Positions 1 to 8,676 of a stretch of 64,000 nt of DNA are shown piece by piece. The translations under genes were made by a program, and so were the position numbers. The DNA is taken from the NCBI GenBank assembly GCA_964498785.1, contig CAZCJL010000021.1, positions 1-64,000 of the forward strand. The letters are read 5' to 3'. The stretch comes from Mariaggregatimicrobium sp964498785. GTDB lineage: Bacteria > Zhuqueibacterota > Zhuqueibacteria > Thermofontimicrobiales > Thiofontviventaceae. The notes beneath the pieces are model-generated. The model saw only the letters and a program-made list of their open reading frames with translations. It searched no databases and was not told where the DNA came from. How positions within the stretch are numbered: the stretch's first letter is position 1; each line of letters begins with the position of its first letter.

Positions 1-234
1 CATAACGTTATAAATAAAATAGATATAAATTTTGAAAAAGTCAAGAAATTTTTATGGAGTGCGTTTACTGCGACGATAATAATAGATATTATAACATCAT
101 TTATTTTGTATAGCAATGAAGGTTTTATCGCAGAATTATTAACCTTCTTATCTTTTATGATTCTGCTATCAATCATTCTGACATCGTGTTGGCCTGTAAT
201 TCTGAGGGGATATTTGAATTTAATGTTAACTTAG
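1..234 (+). CDS. C-terminal part of a hydrophobic protein, cut by the window edge
   Basis: Frame 1 is open from the first base to a TAG at 232-234, giving 77 residues with no start inside the window. The translation holds two hydrophobic stretches. One is rich in Ile/Thr/Ala (about residues 20-37) and the other is Leu/Phe/Ile-rich (about 44-65). It ends in a short polar tail. This looks like the end of a small membrane protein. There is no recognisable family motif, and an open AT-rich frame of this length could also be chance, so it stays low confidence. Confidence 0.35.
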   Translation, partial: HNVINKIDINFEKVKKFLWSAFTATIIIDIITSFILYSNEGFIAELLTFLSFMILLSIILTSCWPVILRGYLNLMLT

Positions 235-351
235 TGATTTCATATTTTATCAGGAATAAAGTGCCTTTATAAATTTCACGTTCGTCAACTGGCAGTTACG
301 GGAGATGCACTCCAATATTAACAAATAATTATGTGTGAATTCAAATTTACA

Positions 352-384
352 TTTTAGAAATTTAGATTTGTTTTGTATTTATCG
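352..384. repeat. copy of a dispersed AT-rich repeat arm
   Basis: The word CATTTTAGAAATTTAGAT lies just past the 3' end of the ACT-domain gene. It matches the right arm of the palindromic element at 2364-2534 and a third copy near 8651-8676. Only one arm is present here. The surrounding 235-384 gap shows nothing else I can name. Confidence 0.35.
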
Positions 385-867
385 TTACACCGGCGAAATA
401 ATCGGTTCATCGACAAACATTTTGTTAAATGCGTGTAGCGCTTTTTGTAGTTGATCCTCAGGTAATATACAGGTCACGCCTTCGATTGCGAGTGATAACG
501 AATCAAATTCCACATTATATTCACTAAAAGCCCGTAACACATCCGACGCAAATCGTGGCAAATTTACAATTTCGGTGCCATGCATAAAAACGAGCGCTAA
601 ATCTTTCTTAAAAGAAATACCAGTGGCTTCTATTAATTTCATATTTTTGTTCATCAATTGAAGTGACTGGTCTGAATCTTCTGTGGAAACAGTAAACGCG
701 ATGTCTCCCTTTTCTGTGCTGTGCATTGAATGTTTTACGGTTAGAATGTTGATTTTTTGAGCGGCGAGTAAGTTGAAGATTTTGGCAAATACACCGGGTT
801 TTTCAGGGATGTTATGCATGATTATTTTTGTGTAACTCCCTGTATGAAGGAATTGGTATCTGTTCAT
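385..867 (-). CDS. stand-alone tandem ACT-domain protein
   Basis: This is a 160-residue soluble protein made of two ACT domains (about residues 13-80 and 88-155). The first has the usual hallmark IPEKPGVFAKIF, a Pro-Gly turn before the first helix. The second resembles the C-terminal ACT repeat of aspartate kinases. ACT pairs bind small ligands, mostly amino acids, and no catalytic domain is attached, so a regulatory or sensing role is likely. The start at 867 is supported by AAGGAGG a few bases upstream (minus strand). It is divergent from the LiaF-like gene. The ligand and partner cannot be read from the sequence. Confidence 0.8.
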   Translation of the reverse strand: MNRYQFLHTGSYTKIIMHNIPEKPGVFAKIFNLLAAQKINILTVKHSMHSTEKGDIAFTVSTEDSDQSLQLMNKNMKLIEATGISFKKDLALVFMHGTEIVNLPRFASDVLRAFSEYNVEFDSLSLAIEGVTCILPEDQLQKALHAFNKMFVDEPIISPV

Positions 868-1050
868 TCAGGCCTCCTTAATTGTTCGGTGTTTAAATAT
901 ACAGAAATATCTGCAATATTGCAAGAAAATTTTCAAGGATTATCCTGGAGTGAAACTTCAAAATTATTAGATCGTTATAATAATAACCAAATTGAATGAA
1001 ATAAAAAAGATGCAATCAGATATTTTTATGAAGAAGGGAGAAAATGTTGT

Positions 1051-1644
1051 ATGAAAACCTATTCGCAAAAGACTCAGAATTTATTCTGGGGATTCATGAT
1101 TATTCTTCTTGGAATTCTACTTTTATTGAATGAATTTAATATACTGGATATCGGTGATCTCTGGCCACTATTAATTATTGCATTGGGAGTGTGGCTGATC
1201 CTGAAACCGAAATCCGGTCATCACGATTCGCCTGGCTTTGGCAGCGGCTTTGGTGATCAAACGTATGTTACAGATACCGAAGAAGTGATCGAGTCGAATA
1301 CATTCGGGGATATCAAGGTCACTGTAAAATCAAAAAACTTTAAAAGGGGTCGCATAACAACGACATTCGGTGATGTAAATGTCGATTTAACCGAACTGGA
1401 CATAGAGACTGGTGAACAGACGTTGCGATTAAGCACCAATTTTGGAGATATGAAAGTAGCGGTTCCGAAAAATATACCATTCTCTATTCAGGCGAATAAT
1501 ACAGCCGGCGACATGCGCATCTTTGAAGAAAAACGCAGCGGCTGGAAACAAACAGCCACTTACGTCAGCGAAGGATACGACACAGCAGAGAAGAAATTGA
1601 AGATTGTCGCGTCTCAATTGTTTGGTGATTTAAAAGTGTGGTAA
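1051..1644 (+). CDS. LiaF-like membrane protein (DUF5668 plus DUF2154-type C-terminus)
   Basis: A 197-residue protein with an N-terminal hairpin of two membrane segments (about residues 11-30 and 34-52), a Gly-rich linker, and a beta-rich C-terminal part with repeated phrases such as TFGDV, NFGDM and LFGDL. This is the layout of the LiaF/cell-wall-active antibiotic response family, in which the C-terminal beta domain faces away from the membrane hairpin. The ribosome site GAAGGGAG lies about 10 bases before the ATG. There is no LiaRS-like two-component pair beside it, so the envelope-stress role is by family only. Confidence 0.75.
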   Translation: MKTYSQKTQNLFWGFMIILLGILLLLNEFNILDIGDLWPLLIIALGVWLILKPKSGHHDSPGFGSGFGDQTYVTDTEEVIESNTFGDIKVTVKSKNFKRGRITTTFGDVNVDLTELDIETGEQTLRLSTNFGDMKVAVPKNIPFSIQANNTAGDMRIFEEKRSGWKQTATYVSEGYDTAEKKLKIVASQLFGDLKVW

Positions 1645-1702
1645 CCCCAGACCGTAATCCAACGAAAGAAGAGAAAAAATTGATAGTCAGATGCAAATGA
1701 AA

Positions 1703-1747
1703 ACGGCAGCAACTGTTCGCTAAAAGCGGTTGGCTGCCGTCTTTTTT
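1703..1747 (+). terminator. rho-independent terminator after the LiaF-like gene
   Basis: A perfect 8-bp stem, ACGGCAGC at 1703-1710 against GCTGCCGT at 1733-1740, can be extended by AAC/GTT with a bulged base. It is followed by CTTTTTT. A run of A on the other side means it may also work for the convergent HD-domain gene. Confidence 0.8.
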
Positions 1748-1766
1748 ATGCCTTCATGAATCCAAC

Positions 1767-2303
1767 TTATCCTAATTTTATTGGATCAAAATTCATAAAA
1801 TCCGCGTGATGCACGATCACGGCTTCGGGACAGCGATAGCCGGAATCGCCTTCTTTTGCATGAACAGCAATTATATGAACCACTTTGTCTGGCAAGCTGT
1901 GTTTCATTGCCAGACCCGCTCCGCTAAACGGGTGCCGCAGTAATTTTCCCATCGGGCTTTTACGAATTCCTTCCGGATGATCTTCATACTCCAGTATTTT
2001 ACCCACATCATGTAATAATCCACCGGATATGAGTATATCATAATCGATTTTGTAGGCGCCGCCGTTGTGTTGTTCCAATACTTGTGCTGATTCGATGGCG
2101 ACTTTTGTAATACTTCGAGTGTGATCAATAATATTCACAGGACAATCTGGCAATAGTAAGGTGAACGGGATACGTTTTAAATCCTCTGCTTTCCAGCCAC
2201 CTGATTCCATGGCATCAACCCATACGTCGAGGGTTTTTTCGCGTAATTCACTATTTTTGATAAGCTCGAATTCAGGAAAAATTGTCTTTAGTTTTTCTCG
2301 CAT
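1767..2303 (-). CDS. HD-domain phosphohydrolase
   Basis: A 178-residue protein with the HD metal-site pattern. H61 lies in the first helix, LLHDVGK gives H98-D99, further histidines stand at 124 and 148, and a late HHADF (165-169) closes the site. The family hydrolyses phosphate esters of nucleotides and related compounds; the substrate is unknown. The start is supported by GAGGAG about 6 bases upstream on the minus strand. It converges with the LiaF-like gene at the shared terminator. Confidence 0.8.
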   Translation of the reverse strand: MREKLKTIFPEFELIKNSELREKTLDVWVDAMESGGWKAEDLKRIPFTLLLPDCPVNIIDHTRSITKVAIESAQVLEQHNGGAYKIDYDILISGGLLHDVGKILEYEDHPEGIRKSPMGKLLRHPFSGAGLAMKHSLPDKVVHIIAVHAKEGDSGYRCPEAVIVHHADFMNFDPIKLG

Positions 2304-2363
2304 AAACTCTCCTCAGTCATTTTGGTTTTTTATAAAAATATTTTCGTTTGCGTCTTTATAATT

Positions 2364-2534
2364 ACTATCTAAAATTCTAAAAAGAAAATTATTATACAAT
2401 TTTAGCCCACGAAACATACAAAAATACACAACATGTTGTTTTTTTTATTTTGAATTAAGCACTATTTCGTGTGTTTCGTGGGCAATAAATCCATTTTTTC
2501 ATTATTATAATTCATTTTAGAAATTTAGGTACTA
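2364..2534. repeat. nested inverted-repeat (MITE-like or REP-like) element
   Basis: Two arms of roughly 60-70 bp are imperfect inverted copies. The left arm starts near CTATCTAAAATTCTAAAA (about 2367) and the right arm ends near TTTTAGAAATTTAGGTA (about 2515-2531). Each arm contains one half of a perfect inner 12-bp repeat, GCCCACGAAACA at 2405-2416 and TGTTTCGTGGGC at 2472-2483. The element fills the gap between the HD gene start and the end of mrpG and slightly enters the mrpG stop region. It has no ORF. It could act as a transcript end for mrpG or be a non-autonomous mobile element. Confidence 0.55.
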
Positions 2535-2905
2535 TTCAAAATATTATCATCACTGGTGAGTTCGTGGGTGTGTAAATTATATTTGTCATGCAACTGATCG
2601 ATGACCGTTCCTTCCCATAATGGGACTTTTAAGAGATACGCAGCTCTTCCAAGCATGTGCGAGGCAACCGGTGCAGTAAAAAAGATAAAGATGATCACTA
2701 ATATCGATTCAACAAAAATATATGGCTGTCGAAAATATAATATCATTGACACCAGCATTAAACCGGTCCCAAAGGAAGATGCTTTGGTTGTGGCGTGCAT
2801 TCGAGTAAATACGTCAGGAAGCCTGATTATTCCCAACGCAGCAACAAACATAAAAGAAGCGCCCAATACCAACAATATTGCTGCAATCCATTCCATAATA
2901 ATCAT
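2525..2905 (-). CDS. mrpG: Na+/H+ antiporter subunit MrpG
   Basis: A 126-residue protein with three hydrophobic segments and the MnhG/MrpG signature region LPDVFTRMHATTKASS in the first half. MrpG is a small accessory membrane subunit of the multi-subunit Mrp antiporter complex, needed for assembly and sodium/proton exchange. It is the last gene of the seven-gene operon. Its ATG overlaps the mrpF stop codon by 4 bases, as expected for translational coupling. The 3' end touches the inverted-repeat element. Confidence 0.9.
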   Translation of the reverse strand: MIIMEWIAAILLVLGASFMFVAALGIIRLPDVFTRMHATTKASSFGTGLMLVSMILYFRQPYIFVESILVIIFIFFTAPVASHMLGRAAYLLKVPLWEGTVIDQLHDKYNLHTHELTSDDNILNST

Positions 2906-3186
2906 AACACCCTCTTTTCTAAATATCGTGCAAAGGCAACAGTCCCCAGAAATGTGATAAGAGCTAACAGGACAGTTGCATTCAGATAAACAATTTCTTT
3001 GGTTAAAGCGACGTAACTAATAATAACGCCTAAAATTAACAACGTTATTAAATCCATTGCAACGATTCTGTCGGGCAAGCTCGGGCCAAGTACTAATCGT
3101 ATAAAAGCTAAAATAAGCGCTACAAATAATATAAACAGAGAGATTGCAGCCGCGTATTCTATCGGTGTAGATAATTCGAAAATCAT
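2902..3186 (-). CDS. mrpF: Na+/H+ antiporter subunit MrpF
   Basis: A 94-residue protein with three membrane segments and the family phrase LGPSLPDRIVAMDL between the first two. MrpF is a small subunit of the Mrp complex. It overlaps mrpE and mrpG by 4 bases at each end, so the three short genes are likely translated as a coupled unit. Confidence 0.9.
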   Translation of the reverse strand: MIFELSTPIEYAAAISLFILFVALILAFIRLVLGPSLPDRIVAMDLITLLILGVIISYVALTKEIVYLNATVLLALITFLGTVAFARYLEKRVL

Positions 3187-3530
3187 CGGTATAATTCCAA
3201 TATTTTTTTTTCTAATCCATTTTTGATTTGCTGTTTTAACTTACCAACATCATGTATGTACATAGCATGAATATATATTACCCTTCGATCTGTTGAAACA
3301 TCCAGAGATAACGTTCCCGGGGTCATGGTAATCAGATTATTCAATGAAAGAATTTCCATATCAGTATCGACATCCATCGGGATGGCAATTACTCCGGGTT
3401 TCATATAATGTTTTGGAGTGAGGATGTCATAAGATATCTGTAAATTTGCCTTAATAACTTCTTTAATGTAAAAAAACAGGAAAAAGATAAACGTTGGAAT
3501 TTTTAAAATCAGTGAAATTAATTTTTTCAT
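3183..3530 (-). CDS. mrpE: Na+/H+ antiporter subunit MrpE
   Basis: A 115-residue protein, short for the family (often about 160), because the N-terminal membrane region is reduced to a single hydrophobic segment (about residues 5-24). The conserved soluble part is present: a PGVIAIP strand, then ITMTPGTLSLDVS and a YIHAMYIHD segment. MrpE is an accessory subunit of the Mrp antiporter. Four-base overlaps with mrpD and mrpF indicate coupling. Confidence 0.88.
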   Translation of the reverse strand: MKKLISLILKIPTFIFFLFFYIKEVIKANLQISYDILTPKHYMKPGVIAIPMDVDTDMEILSLNNLITMTPGTLSLDVSTDRRVIYIHAMYIHDVGKLKQQIKNGLEKKILELYR

Positions 3531-5020
3531 AGTTGAACTCCTAATACAGCTTTAATATATTCTGCCGGATGAATGAGTTGTTCTGCCGCTTTTAAAGCGA
3601 CATTGAAAAAAGGTTCAGTCATTAAACCGATAATGATTGTGATACCCGCCAATAATGCAATCGGAAAGATCAACGAAAATTCCGGTTTCTGAGATGTATC
3701 ATCATCCGCTTTATTCGGGGCGGCTTTCCAGAATGCTTCGGCCCAGATTTTGGTCATCGAATAGAGCGTTAAAATGCTGACAATGAGCGCCACAATAACG
3801 ATTGCATATTGCCCGACTTCCAAGCCCGCTTTTATTAAAACGAATTTCGCCCAGAATCCTGATAACGGTGGAATGCCAGCAAGTGAGAATGCAGGAATGA
3901 CAAAGAGCAGGGCTAAAAAGGGATAGCCTTTATACAAGCCACCGAGTTTTTTTAAGTTATACGTGCCTTTTAAACGGTTCGCAACACCTGCGATCAAAAA
4001 GAGGTTCGTTTTTACGACAATATGGTGAATGATGTAAAAAACAGATCCTGCAATCGCTAATTTAGTGAAAATACCGAGTCCCATGATCATGTAACCAATT
4101 TGGCTAATGATGTGGAATGAAAGAATTCGCCGGAATTCGAATTGTGAAGCCGCAGCTAATACGCCGGTAACCATGGTTAGACCGGCAATCCACAGAATCA
4201 AGGGGTGGTTGAATCCGGTATCAACGACAAAGAACAAGGTAAAACTACGGATCATTGCATAGACGCCGACTTTTGTGAGCAACCCGGCAAAAATCGCGGA
4301 GATCGCCGCGGGAGGAGTATGATAGGACGCTGGCAGCCAAAAGAACATGGGAAACGCCGCGGATTTAATTCCGAAAGCAACAAGAAATAGCATTGCAACA
4401 ATGTTAATGACTTCCGTATCAGGCAATGTCCTTATTTTTAATGCAAGATCCGCCATGTTCAATGTACCGATTTGACCGTAAAGGATTCCCAGTCCTGACA
4501 GAAAAATCGCCGACGAAACAAGATTTATTGTTACATACTTCACGCCGCCTTCCATTTGTTTTTTATCGCCGCCCAGCACCATCAGTACAAATGAAGACAT
4601 GAGCATCACTTCAAACCAGACGTAGAGATTAAAGATATCGCCGGTCAGAAAAGCGCCACAAACGCCCATGAGCAAAAAATTGAGCAATGGGAAAAAGCCA
4701 AATTTTTGTCTCTCAGGATCGATATTAATAATTGAATAGATATTTACCGTGATCCCCATAATTGCAGTGATAATAATCATCACTGCGCTAAATAAATCAG
4801 CGACCAGGGTTATACCATAAGGCGCCGGCCAGTTTCCCATTTGCACCGCCTGGATACCATGTTCATTTATCTGATTAAACAGTAAAACAGATACGATAAA
4901 TAACACGGAATTACCAATCAGGCTGATATATTTTTGTGAATTTCGCCAGCGATATGAAAATAACAAAATAATTGCTGTGGCTAAAGGAATTAAAATCGGA
5001 AGCGGGATCAGCACTTTCAT
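3527..5020 (-). CDS. mrpD: Na+/H+ antiporter subunit MrpD
   Basis: A 497-residue polytopic protein homologous to the proton-pumping subunits of complex I (NuoL/M/N fold), with about 14 membrane helices. The key acidic residue is visible as E137 in LYVWFEVMLMSS, at the same number as the essential glutamate of Bacillus MrpD. The lysine helix around FGIKSAAFPMFFWLP is also intact. It acts with MrpA as one of the two ion-translocating subunits in the inner membrane. It overlaps mrpC and mrpE by 4 bases. Confidence 0.95.
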   Translation of the reverse strand: MKVLIPLPILIPLATAIILLFSYRWRNSQKYISLIGNSVLFIVSVLLFNQINEHGIQAVQMGNWPAPYGITLVADLFSAVMIIITAIMGITVNIYSIINIDPERQKFGFFPLLNFLLMGVCGAFLTGDIFNLYVWFEVMLMSSFVLMVLGGDKKQMEGGVKYVTINLVSSAIFLSGLGILYGQIGTLNMADLALKIRTLPDTEVINIVAMLFLVAFGIKSAAFPMFFWLPASYHTPPAAISAIFAGLLTKVGVYAMIRSFTLFFVVDTGFNHPLILWIAGLTMVTGVLAAASQFEFRRILSFHIISQIGYMIMGLGIFTKLAIAGSVFYIIHHIVVKTNLFLIAGVANRLKGTYNLKKLGGLYKGYPFLALLFVIPAFSLAGIPPLSGFWAKFVLIKAGLEVGQYAIVIVALIVSILTLYSMTKIWAEAFWKAAPNKADDDTSQKPEFSLIFPIALLAGITIIIGLMTEPFFNVALKAAEQLIHPAEYIKAVLGVQL

Positions 5021-5364
5021 TCATCTGTTCCTTTCATCATATCCAGGTCGTCAGTTCCGATAGTTTGATGCGAGCGGTGCAATAATACTAACATAAAAGC
5101 AAGCACGCCAAAGCTAATCACAATCGCTGTCAAAATTAGCGCCTGAGGCAACGGATCTGCCGAATTCGCTGAGATTGAGCCTGCGCCTTCGGGAATAAGA
5201 GGAGCCACTGCACGTGTGAGTCCTCCTGCTGTGAAGATGAGCAGATTGGTTGCCTGGCTCAGTAGAATTAAGCCAATAACCAGTTTAATAAAACTACGCC
5301 GGAGCATCGAATAGATACCTGCGGCGTAGAGTAAGCCAATTAAAAATGCTAACATTACTTCCAT
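5017..5364 (-). CDS. mrpC: Na+/H+ antiporter subunit MrpC
   Basis: A 115-residue, NuoK-like small subunit with three membrane helices. Family phrases are LGLILLSQATNLLIF-like in helix 2 and DPLPQALILTAIVISFG in helix 3. MrpC pairs with MrpD within the Mrp complex. One base separates it from mrpB and 4 bases overlap mrpD. Confidence 0.93.
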   Translation of the reverse strand: MEVMLAFLIGLLYAAGIYSMLRRSFIKLVIGLILLSQATNLLIFTAGGLTRAVAPLIPEGAGSISANSADPLPQALILTAIVISFGVLAFMLVLLHRSHQTIGTDDLDMMKGTDE

Positions 5365-5365
5365 A

Positions 5366-5779
5366 TTATTCCTCCATTAGTAGGAACACCACGTTTAGTA
5401 AAACCCCGACGACGACAAGATAAACGCCGATATCAAAAAACAGTGGCGTGCTTACACCGATTTTCAACAATGAGGGTATGTAAATAACAAAGAATTCAAC
5501 GGTTTTGAATGGGGTTCCGGTGAACATGGTTATCGCACCGCTTAACAGTGCTAATGATAAACCGGATCCAATTAAATAAATGGGTTCAATCCGTAATTTA
5601 CCACGTGCTGATTGTACATCGTACGCAATGGCATACAGGATAAAACCGGCAGCAGCCAGCAGACCACCTACGAATCCACCGCCCGGAGCGTCGTGACCGC
5701 GTATCAATGTAATGAATGAAAAGAAGACGAACAACGGTAATAAATTTCTGCCAGCAATGCGTAAAATCAGAGATTTCAT
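5366..5779 (-). CDS. mrpB: Na+/H+ antiporter subunit MrpB
   Basis: A 137-residue protein with four hydrophobic segments and the MnhB hallmark GHDAPGGGFVGGLLAA near residue 28. MrpB is an integral part of the Mrp complex. It abuts mrpA with no gap, and the mrpB stop is one base from the mrpC start. Its presence as a separate gene means the C-terminal part of MrpA here does not replace it. Confidence 0.93.
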   Translation of the reverse strand: MKSLILRIAGRNLLPLFVFFSFITLIRGHDAPGGGFVGGLLAAAGFILYAIAYDVQSARGKLRIEPIYLIGSGLSLALLSGAITMFTGTPFKTVEFFVIYIPSLLKIGVSTPLFFDIGVYLVVVGVLLNVVFLLMEE

Positions 5780-8098
5780 TTAATTGTCCTTTTGTTTCGT
5801 TTTTAATTTCAGGATTGCAAATACACCGATTGCCGCAATTGAAAGCACAGTAATTTCGCCCATTGTATCAAATCCCCGGAAGTCCACTAAAATTACGTTC
5901 ACAATGTTTCTACCATGTGCTATTTTCAGGCAATTATCATTAAAATATTGTGAAACGCTTTCAGCGATCTGTAGATAATGTGTGGATAGTACCAGTATTG
6001 TCATAACAATTCCAATTGAGGCCGAGACAATGAAATCACGAATTCTTGACTTCCATGCTGATATTCTTGCAAACGAAGGTAAATGATACACTACCAAAAG
6101 AAGAAGGATAACCGTCAATGTCTCAATCAGGAATTGTGTGATTGCAAGGTCGGGTGCACCGAAAAGGATGAAGATAGTTGCCAGTCCATAACCGACTACC
6201 CCCAATGAAATGACAGCCGTAATTCGGGAACGGGTTAGTATGGATAAGAAGGTGGCGCCAATCATGATGAGGACGAGTATAAACTCGTAGAAATTGACCT
6301 CAAATTTTATGTGTGCAAAAGTTAATCCGCATAGCCTGGAAATTTGTACAGACAACAGAATCGCTGTGCTTAGAAGAATTGTCATTAAATAGTAGCGCAA
6401 GTAACCATTTTGTAGAATTCGTGTTTGCAAACTGGCAAATGCTAATAGACCATTCAGGCCTTTTTTAAACAGAACTGTCGGGGTAAACGGCTCTGCAAAA
6501 GAGAATCTTTTCCGGTTTTGACGTAAAAAGTTTCGTGCAAAATAAAGCGCTATGCCTAGAATTAACGTAATAACGCTTAATAAAAACACCACATTGATAC
6601 CGTGCCATAATTTTAAATGGACAATGTGTTCTTCCGCGCGAATTGCTGTGACAGAAGATGATATTAACGGAAAAGCGATAAAATGAGGAAATAATCCCAG
6701 AATAAGACCAATAAATGCCAACACCAGTGGACCAAACCATAGTGTGATGGGAGTTTTCTTTGATGTTGCAGGTGTTTGATCATTTTTACAAATAAACGGG
6801 CAGATCCCCACACTCGCAGCAACTGTCACGTTGGCCACATTTGCAATGATACCCGCAATCGTGATAAGGATGGGCGCTGTTTCGATGTAAAGATTAGCCT
6901 CATAAAGTAATTCTTTAGAAATAAATCCCAAAAGCGGGGGAAATCCTGACATGGATAATGCAGCCAATCCTGCGGCGATTGCTGTCATTGGCATGGATTT
7001 TACCAATCCCCCCAGAACCTGAACATCCCGCGTGCCGGTTTCATGGTCGATAGCGCCGGCAACCATAAATAATGCGCCTTTGTAAAGTGAATGCACAATT
7101 AAATAAACCATAGCTGCTTTTATTGCCATGGTAGTGCCAATTCCCAATAGCATTGTAAGCGCTCCCAGCGCGCTGATTGTCGTGTATGCAAGCAGCTTTT
7201 TTAAGTCAACTTGCGGTAACGCCTGTAACGCGCCGATGAGCATAGTCATTACGCCAATAAAAGTGACTATGTAATGCCACTCCCCCGTGCTTCCTAAAAC
7301 AGGATGTAATCTGGCTAACAGATAAATCCCGGCTTTAACCATTGTTGCTGAGTGCAGGTATGCACTCACCGGCGTTGGCGCTTGCATTGCACCGACCAGC
7401 CAAAAATGAAAGGGAAGCTGAGCCGATTTGGTGAATGCTCCAATCAGAACTAGTAATAAAACAGGCAAATATAATCCGGACGAGCGAAGCACTTCCGGAT
7501 TTTTCAAAAGTTCAGTAAATTCATAGGTTCCGGAAACAGTGCCAATTAAAACAAAACCAGCCAGCAGAGCAAGTCCGCCCAATCCGGTCACTAAAAGCGC
7601 CTGCAGGGCAGCATATCGGGATTTCTCACTTTCGTTATTAAATCCAATCAGTAAGTAGGATGTGAAACTGGTCAATTCCCAAAAGATGAAAATGGTGATC
7701 AAATTTCCCGCTAAAACAACTCCCAACATCGATCCCATAAATAGAAGCAGGTAGATATAAAAACGATTCAAATAGTGATGACCGTGCAAATATCCGCTAC
7801 CGTAAATAACGATCAAGGTTCCGATTCCACTGATGAGTAGTCCAAATATCAGGCTTAATCCATCCAAATATAGGGAAAAATAGATCCCCAGGGCGGGAAA
7901 CCACGATTTTAAAATGTAGTAAGTTTGAATTTCGGATGAAATACACACTTTTGGGATATAGCTGGTCAAGTAAAGAAAAATGCTCAATGGAAGAATTGCT
8001 AAAAGTTTACCGGTTTTATCTCTTAACACCCGGTTGATAACCGGGATAAATATGGTGACTATGAATAGAGCGAGAATGGCGCCTATCAGTATACTCAA
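5780..8098 (-). CDS. mrpA: Na+/H+ antiporter subunit MrpA
   Basis: A 772-residue polytopic protein, the largest subunit of the antiporter and first gene of the operon. The N-terminal two thirds have the NuoL/complex I fold: E141 in FWELTSF and K224 in GAFTKSAQLPFHFW match the essential residues of Bacillus MrpA (E140, K223). The C-terminal 200 residues are the MrpA-specific helices (DUF4040/MbhE-like), including an FGAPDLAITQF loop. The start is a TTG, preceded by GAGG about 9 bases upstream. Group 1 Mrp systems with separate A and B subunits export Na+ at the cost of protons and support pH and salt tolerance. Confidence 0.94.
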   Translation of the reverse strand: MSILIGAILALFIVTIFIPVINRVLRDKTGKLLAILPLSIFLYLTSYIPKVCISSEIQTYYILKSWFPALGIYFSLYLDGLSLIFGLLISGIGTLIVIYGSGYLHGHHYLNRFYIYLLLFMGSMLGVVLAGNLITIFIFWELTSFTSYLLIGFNNESEKSRYAALQALLVTGLGGLALLAGFVLIGTVSGTYEFTELLKNPEVLRSSGLYLPVLLLVLIGAFTKSAQLPFHFWLVGAMQAPTPVSAYLHSATMVKAGIYLLARLHPVLGSTGEWHYIVTFIGVMTMLIGALQALPQVDLKKLLAYTTISALGALTMLLGIGTTMAIKAAMVYLIVHSLYKGALFMVAGAIDHETGTRDVQVLGGLVKSMPMTAIAAGLAALSMSGFPPLLGFISKELLYEANLYIETAPILITIAGIIANVANVTVAASVGICPFICKNDQTPATSKKTPITLWFGPLVLAFIGLILGLFPHFIAFPLISSSVTAIRAEEHIVHLKLWHGINVVFLLSVITLILGIALYFARNFLRQNRKRFSFAEPFTPTVLFKKGLNGLLAFASLQTRILQNGYLRYYLMTILLSTAILLSVQISRLCGLTFAHIKFEVNFYEFILVLIMIGATFLSILTRSRITAVISLGVVGYGLATIFILFGAPDLAITQFLIETLTVILLLLVVYHLPSFARISAWKSRIRDFIVSASIGIVMTILVLSTHYLQIAESVSQYFNDNCLKIAHGRNIVNVILVDFRGFDTMGEITVLSIAAIGVFAILKLKTKQKDN

Positions 8099-8227
8099 CT
8101 TTAGAAACCTCGTATTTTTTTGAATGATATTTCAATTAATAATTGTTTAAAGGATCATTATTTATTCCATAAGGCTTTTTCATTATCGCATAACCCATTC
8201 CTGGCGGATTTATTTTATCACAGAGCT

Positions 8228-8265
8228 GTCGAAAATATAATACTATAATATTGCAAATTTTCGAC
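8228..8265. promoter_or_regulatory. perfect 9-bp inverted repeat upstream of mrpA
   Basis: GTCGAAAAT at 8228-8236 pairs with ATTTTCGAC at 8257-8265 across a 20-base AT-rich loop. It lies about 130 bases upstream of the mrpA start and could be an operator or a leader hairpin of the mrp operon. The left arm is part of an 18-base word that also occurs inside mrpG (2725-2742). Function is unproven. Confidence 0.3.
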
Positions 8266-8650
8266 CTGGAAGCAACTATTTTTGTCAATTGAGATTAATT
8301 AATTAATTTTGAATGAATCGAAATCTCATTTAATTGGAGCATTTTGATTTTTAATATCACGACCAGGAATTATTAAAAGGTAAATCTACAAAACAAATTT
8401 AATAATGTCAATAAAAATGTTAGCCTCAATAATTCATACGCCACAAAAACGCAGCGACGCAACGCATTTTTCTTAACACAAGCTCACTACAAATTTTAAA
8501 ATCTTCTTTGTATTTGATAATGATAGCAGATGTTCGCTTTTGTTTTGAATTTATATTTTGATAATTGGAATTTATCACGCCAAAGATGGATGCGTCCTCC
8601 GGCGCTTATGTGCTTTGTTACTTGAAAATTGTAGTATATAAAATTCATTT

Positions 8651-8676
8651 TAGAATTTTAGGTATTATCAAAATTT
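8651..8676. repeat. third copy of the dispersed repeat arm
   Basis: TTCATTTTAGAATTTTAGGT followed by ATTATC matches the right arm of the element at 2364-2534 with one or two differences, and extends into similar AT-rich flanks. No left arm is visible nearby, so this is a solo or decayed copy. Confidence 0.4.

Noticed and set aside
2724..2760. Hairpin or operator in mrpG
   Set aside because: Only the left half of the upstream inverted repeat occurs here; no pairing partner follows.
4205..4390. Plus-strand ORF inside mrpD, and similar opposite-strand frames inside mutS, rsh and other genes
   Set aside because: They are mirror frames of well-supported genes with conserved motifs; none has a family pattern of its own.
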